Source of the DNA: Gyrodactylus bullatarudis
Taxonomy: Eukaryota > Platyhelminthes > Monogenea > Gyrodactylidea > Gyrodactylidae
Length of the DNA stretch: 64,000 nt
Direction of reading: 5' to 3'
Assembly (NCBI GenBank): GCA_012064415.1
Contig: SSNU01003020.1
Location: forward strand, 1-64,000
Program-made: the position numbers and the translations under genes
In this document: one piece after another, positions 58,401 through 64,000 of the stretch
Numbering within the stretch: position 1 is the stretch's first letter
Layout: each line of letters begins with the position of its first letter
Notes under the pieces: model-generated
Database searches by the model: none
What the model was told of the DNA's origin: nothing
The model's input: only the letters and a program-made list of their open reading frames with translations

Positions 58401-61400
58401 TATGAATTAAATTTTACCCAATCAAATGTGCATTGTATTTACTTACTTTACTTAATAATTATGGAGAAATTCTTGAAAGATCAATCCAGCTTCATTCTTT
58501 ATTATTAAAGAATCTTTATTAATAAAGCTTATTTTATTCACTATCAATTCCCTTTGATCAAACTGAAAAACTTATCTTTGGGGTTTGATGGGTATCTTTC
58601 TATTGAATATATATATATATATACTGTACTATGTAAATAAAAATTACTTTTGCCTTCGTTCTGGAAAATAAGCTATCTATTCAAGTTTTAGTCACCTGTC
58701 AGAATGCCCAATAGGGCTTTCCCAATCATTCTCAATTGTTCAAAAAATACCTGATGCAGTAAACGAAATGTAGGGATTGTCTTCTATCCTTCTTTGTGTG
58801 TAAAAACCTTTCTCGTAATGGTATTTGAACATATTAAAGCATAGTACACTGATGAATTACTTTTGTTTTGGCAAGAAATTTCTCCCTTTATCACGATACA
58901 GATCCGTATGGTGGATTATTTCACCTGGCTGATAAATATTAATCTGTCAAAATAAAATAATTCCATTAATGAACTTAATTTTAGTATTCCATAGTTGAAT
59001 CAGTAAATTAATGATCAAATTATTGAAAAAAAAATTTGCATGGCAGATTTCAAGCCTTTTGAAATAAATGGCATTCGTTTTGGCATAGCATTTAATTGAG
59101 ATTGGGAGTTTTACCTCTTTTATTCTGGAGTTGATTGGTCGACGATGGTCGTATCCTTGTCATCATAAAGATGATGAATTTTCAGCGATCAAGTCTTTCT
59201 TTAATCTCTCATGATTGATATCTGTAATTATGGAGTAAAAGATCTTATCTCACTTGTTTTGTCTGGTATTTGTAAAATCATTAAACCTGTGGGAAAATAT
59301 TTAAAATTTTTGTTTTAAATTGTCTGAAGTGTTATCAAAAAAAATAAGGTGCCACTCTCTTGCATCTCACCCCAATAGCCCATTTACAAAACAAACAAAT
59401 ATTATCACAACTATGATACTTTTAAACGGATAATTTGAAAGCACAAGATAACTGCGTTTACTGATCAAATCTTTCTTAGGAAACTCTTCTTTAGGTTGAT
59501 CTCCATATTCCATTAGTAGAACTCAGTTTTCCCGCAATTATAATTATAATTGATAATTATCTTCTCCGTGTTTTCAATTAGTAATTAATTTGTAATTCGA
59601 ACGTCAAAATAATCCATTAGTTTTGTGTTAACTCATTCTATCATGAATCTTGACGAATGCTTACTAAGCATTGCTTAGTAAAGATAATTTTGTACAACTG
59701 TATTCAGAATTATGCTTCAAAACTAGTTATTATTTTTACAAATTTTCACTTTTTCCATCAACCATCTGCAGAATTAGAAAAGTTCAGGTTATCATCTAAG
59801 GAAAAACATTTATGAAATATTTGGAAATCAATCACTTTCTCTTTATGAAATCAACATGAATTTTCAATTCAGAAAAATTAAAAATTATCATATTAGTTTT
59901 CTATTAGTTTTTTCTCATATGGTTAAAAAGGTAAAGGGAAGATGGGGGTTTTTTCCATCATGTAATCCATAGAATTCCGTATCTTATTCACTCGAAAATA
60001 GTAGTGTATTCCTTATAAATTAAATGGAATTTATAAGTTATAAATAATAAATTTGTTTTCATAATTAAAATTCCCAATCCAGTAAATTATATAGTGGGAT
60101 ATTTTTCTAAAAACAAGTAATATTTTTCTCATGAAGAAAGGCGATGCGTTCATGAATCTCACTATTGCTCAGATTAAATCAGAGGTCACCCAACACCTCT
60201 CTGCTAATAATATTTATCCAAGTTGAATCATAATATTAAGTTCTGAGAAAATTTTTGTCTTTTAAAAAGAACTGATGCTATTTTTCAATATGTATAGCAA
60301 ATCTTTATTCTTCATCCCTTGTATAGGGAAGCTTTTCAATGAGAAAAAATATCTAATATTGTTCTATGTAAAAACAGGTCTGATTCCGAAAATGACCCAA
60401 AACATATTTTTTTATCAAAATAAATATAATCCGTCTGATAGCTACAGATGGCTAATAGCGAGGCTTCTTCATTAGCTCGAAGTTGAAAATACTCTATTAG
60501 TCTAGTGTACCTAGTTAGGATAAATAAATCCCACAAAATAGATAAAGGGGGTTAAGATTCGATTTTCGGAGAAGGCTTACTGACGATCCTTAATGAGGGT
60601 GAAACTATAGTTCTCGGGGAGAACTTCTTGCTTCATCCTTGGTTATGTGAATTTTGTGTAGGTTTCTGGGTTAGTCATTTGATATTTGACTAGAGCCATT
60701 GTAAGATAAATATTAAACTTCCTTTCAAACTCATACGTGTAGAAATTTGAGTTTTGAAAGAAATAATAATGCTAGGATAATAATCCAGTTTTTTTCATTC
60801 AAATCTGAAAAATTTTCAAACCAAATTAACCTTGCTAGATTTTATGGTTCATTTATGCTAAGAAAACCTTTTCAAATAATTGAATGTTCATTTTGAGGAT
60901 TGCTTTGTGAAAACTTTAGCATGAATACGCCTGAATGTTGATGAGAATGAAATTAATTAGAAAATCATGTCAAATTGTTCCTTTCAAATTCCCATGTCTG
61001 AGGATACATCTCATTCGTTTGAGAAAACTTTGAATAAAATAGAAAAATTTTCTTTTCCCAGTGTTTACGATCAGTTGAAGCATGCAAACTGTTGAGATAT
61101 CATAAAACAGTCCTTTGAGTAATCTATGAGAAAATCTTGTTCGTTCGTTCTTCTTCTTCTTTTATAGTATGATCTATTACCAATTCGTGTTCGTCTTTAT
61201 TCTTATTTCGGTTACATTTATTCTGATAGTTTTTAATTCACATTTTGTATTTCTATGTGGAGTGTTGATATGTAAAAAGATTAGATCAAAATAATAAAAA
61301 ATGCCATAAAAAAGAATACCGTCGTTATTTCTTCTTGTTACAAATTGAAGAAAAAAAATATTTTCCTGAAAGAATAAATCAAATTCCCTCGTTTGTCATG

Positions 61401-64000
61401 GAGATGTGACCAAAGTTCAGTTTAACTCATCTTCAACGAATACTCTGAATATTTTTCCACAAGTTGAATTGTTTTTTTTTCTAATTTTATCGGTCAACTC
61501 TTCATTTTCCCCACAAAAATTTATATGAGATCCTTGTCTGTTTTACTTTTAGTTAAAAATAGAAATTCTATTGTGAAATAACAATTTTCTGATTTCAATC
61601 CAGCCTAATACCCAGTATACTATAGACAATATCATTTGAGTCTATTTGACGATGTCTATTCCACACACATATATTGATATTGATGTTTGAGAATGGGAGT
61701 ACTACTCAGTACAGTAACATTATTAATTATGATAATACTCATTTTTATGTTGACCATCTCTTACTCTGTTTGCTTCAACGAGATTATTTTTTTCCATAAA
61801 TTCTAAATGTGTCTGGTTCTCTCTAGAGGATATTATATTATTATATTATTTGGTAGCTCTTTTTAGTTTTTCTAACGATTCTAATACTTCTGATGAAACA
61901 GTAATAAAACTAACGAAAGATAATAATTGGAACATTTCACAATAACCATATTGGTTACAGGAGTAGTTACTCTTCTGACTACTATCCTTAATACTATCCA
62001 TTGTTCAAAGTTATATATAATCTCCATATGGTATGAATAGGTCTCAAGGTTCAAGCCATCTTTCTTGTGTGAGCTCAGACTGCACGATGATAACTTTTAT
62101 TAATTCTAAATAGCAGCTGGTTTCTTTCCTAGTCAGCGATCTATAGTTCAAAACTGCTTCTCTCAAATCTGAAATTCAGTATTCGTTCGTTTTTTTCATC
62201 TAGAGAAAATGTTTCTTATAAATTATACAGATTAGTAATTTAAAATAAATTTCAATTTCCCAATTCCTTAGTTGATAAATATTAACACCACAGTTTATCT
62301 TGATTAGTTTATATTGTTGTTGTGGATCATTTACATTGTACAGATAAATTGCATACAAGTAATATATAAAATCTGTTAAAATTTCATAGATGCAAGATAC
62401 GTTTTGTGTGTGCTTATGTGTGAGAGAGATAAAAGTTAATCGCCAATTTATATCTGTAAATTTAGCTGTTGTTTCTGAATGAGGAAATTAGTTCAGAATT
62501 CGAAATGGGCAATGTATTTCCACACTCTTGTAATATAACAAAAGATTGATTACATTATTGTATTCTTAATATTTTTATCTTTTCACACTAGATTCCATTG
62601 GTTAATTCATGCAAGGGGTGACTTTTTATTTTTAGATGAAAAAAAAATTCTTAACAACCTGTATTAGATTGCTATGAAAATTTCGAAAGAACCGTTAATT
62701 TGAGCTGAGTAAAAATATAAGAAATTAGAAAATTAGACTTCACACGATATTGGGATGCTTCGTAAACTCTCTGACCTAACATTTTTGTCTTGCTTGTCTA
62801 ATGGTGATTCTGAAAAATAAAGTTTGATCCCTCTCACACCTAGAAATCGATCGAGAATAAAATTTAGTAGAGCTCCTTGTCACTTATTGTACTATTTCAG
62901 ACTACTAGAGAGTGACATTGGCTCTTAATTCTCCCATTCCAAAGTTATCCATGGAAGAGGAGAATAAATCTATAAATATTCTCTGGGAATGTGTTCGTTT
63001 AAATCATGTATCAGTTGTGTGTGATAATTTTTGTATTACTTGCACATAAAGATTTCTTATCATATCCCTTTGTACTTTAGATACTGATTTCTATGCCAAA
63101 GTATAACTATAAATCGAATGCTCCGAAAAAAAAGACATCAATTACCAAACAAATAGCAGTTAAGTTTCTACATTTAAATGGCTTTTATGGCTCAGTCGTT
63201 TTAGAATTTATCTACATTTCCTAATTTATCCTCATTTAAACTAATTTGGTTGAATTATTCGAAGGAAAAAATGCATTCTTTCAATACCTCTCAGGAATTA
63301 TTTTAATTCAAGAGACAGTTTTATTCGTTTTGATTGATCTTTTTCCCCTTTAAAAAGCAGCACAAATTTACCATTTTTTCTTCTATCCATACAACTGATA
63401 TTAACAATGTTGACAGTTTTCGAGAGGAAATTCATTTTTTCTCGCCATTATTTTTATAAAGTTGCCTTTAGTTATTTGTAAATATCATTATATAGCACTA
63501 TAAAGATTTCTTCCTTCCTTTTCAACGTCTCATTAAGCGTTGATTAGGAAATTATAAAATTATTATCAATTTTTGCATAGATTAGCATCAAGAATTTCTC
63601 CTTTTTTAATTTAATCTTGTACACACCATTGACTACTTCTCTCTGAAATGGATTTTACAATGACATTCCAATTTTCTCTATAAACCTATAGAATTCCAAA
63701 TTCGAATCAAGCTTTTTTGAAATTGAAATGCAAATTAATCAAAATTTACACAGCTTGTGGAATTTTACAAAATCTCAATTTTTCATCAAGAAATTGAGAA
63801 CGATAAAATCCCCTTTATTGACAGGTCTGGTGTTTTAATTAATTAAGAAATATTTAAATAAAAATATTCACGTTAATTTTTAAATAAGTCCGAAAATCCA
63901 CATAAATTCATAATTGGAAAAGTAGAAAAAGGATATATTAACACCAAATGTACATTTCTCAAAGGTTCATCAGTAGTGTCTCTTTGATAATGATAAAAGT
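52493..64000. other. Long noncoding stretch, probably receptor intron
   Basis: About 11.5 kb with no ORF that looks coding, AT-rich, in contrast to the dense genes before it. It contains a (GA)n tract at 52572-52590, an (AT)n tract at 58606-58624 and a decayed SINE/hammerhead copy at 60490-60720. If the GPCR is intact, it is one intron of at least 11.5 kb. I find no exon resembling TM2-TM7. Confidence 0.6.
60490..60720 (+). mobile_element. Second, decayed copy of the tRNA-like SINE/hammerhead family
   Basis: A B-box-like GATTCGATTTT at 60556-60566 and ctgacgatccttaatgaggg at 60580-60599 align position by position with the intact element at 34591-34800: CTGA-N-GA, the same spacing to GAAAC at 60601-60605. 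Stem II has lost its G-C closing pair (T:T) and the stem I strands (ggctta versus ttctcg) no longer match, so the ribozyme should be inactive. It proves that the family has more than one copy. Confidence 0.6.

Noticed and set aside
60275..60536. Overlapping ORFs of about 66 codons on both strands
   Set aside because: AT-rich composition, no family resemblance and no splice context; background ORFs.
62951..63049. 32-codon ORF starting MEEENKSINILWECV
   Set aside because: No signal peptide, splice context or recognisable motif; consistent with chance.

Overview
The window is AT-rich metazoan DNA: every gene with a recognisable family has an animal orthologue, most are interrupted by GT-AG introns, and several belong to animal-only systems (an insulin-receptor-type kinase, a serotonin-type GPCR, an NPY/NPF-like neuropeptide, outer-arm dynein/cilium proteins). 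Two regimes coexist. From about 6 to 33 kb and 45 to 52 kb, genes are packed with intergenic gaps of roughly 75-600 bp on alternating strands, and many introns are only 23-33 nt. Elsewhere introns are kilobase-sized and hold mobile elements, and 52.5-64 kb contains no recognisable exon. Introns this short are known from mesozoan parasites (dicyemids; orthonectids are also compact). Neuronal signalling and ciliary genes would favour an orthonectid-like animal over a dicyemid, but this taxonomic reading is inference.

Layout. 0-6 kb: remnant of a terminal-inverted-repeat element, a two-exon minus-strand gene for a tiny protein made almost only of Cys, Gly and Pro, and a multi-exon Ser/Asn-rich coiled-coil protein of unknown function. 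6-14.3 kb: SAP18, ALKBH7, an FAAH-type amidase, NIF3L1, CFAP299, cyclophilin A and the OBG GTPase GTPBP10. 14.3-24.6 kb: TAF1B, V-ATPase subunit c'' (ATP6V0B), ECI2 (ACBP-crotonase fusion), SIN1/MAPKAP1 of TORC2, and cereblon. 25.9-30.6 kb: an SLC12A8-type cation-chloride transporter whose intron carries a 1.2-kb inverted-repeat transposon with a decayed ORF. 31-33.3 kb: a small unknown protein, a LanC-like protein, and a short neuropeptide gene with the diagnostic NPY/NPF intron. 33.5-44.6 kb: an insulin-receptor-like tyrosine kinase; its introns contain a tRNA-like SINE with a complete minimal hammerhead ribozyme, the 3' end of an 18S rRNA gene, an antisense APE-type LINE, and a 650-bp foldback element. 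45-52.5 kb: a LIM protein, cytochrome b5 reductase with two competing terminal exons, an ODAD4/TTC25-like TPR protein, PTCD1, LSM8, and the first coding exon of a 5-HT1-like GPCR. 52.5-64 kb: probable GPCR intron or intergenic DNA with a second, decayed SINE/hammerhead copy.

Functional themes are housekeeping (RNA polymerase I initiation, mitochondrial RNA and lipid metabolism, V-ATPase, U6 snRNP) mixed with growth and nutrient signalling: the insulin-like receptor and SIN1/TORC2 act in one known pathway, and an NPY/NPF peptide and a biogenic-amine receptor could form part of a feeding/nervous axis. Genes are individually transcribed; no operon is evident. Start codons are unresolved for SAP18, GTPBP10 and SIN1, and AG acceptor-like sites close to start codons recur, so 5' UTR introns or trans-splicing should be kept in mind.
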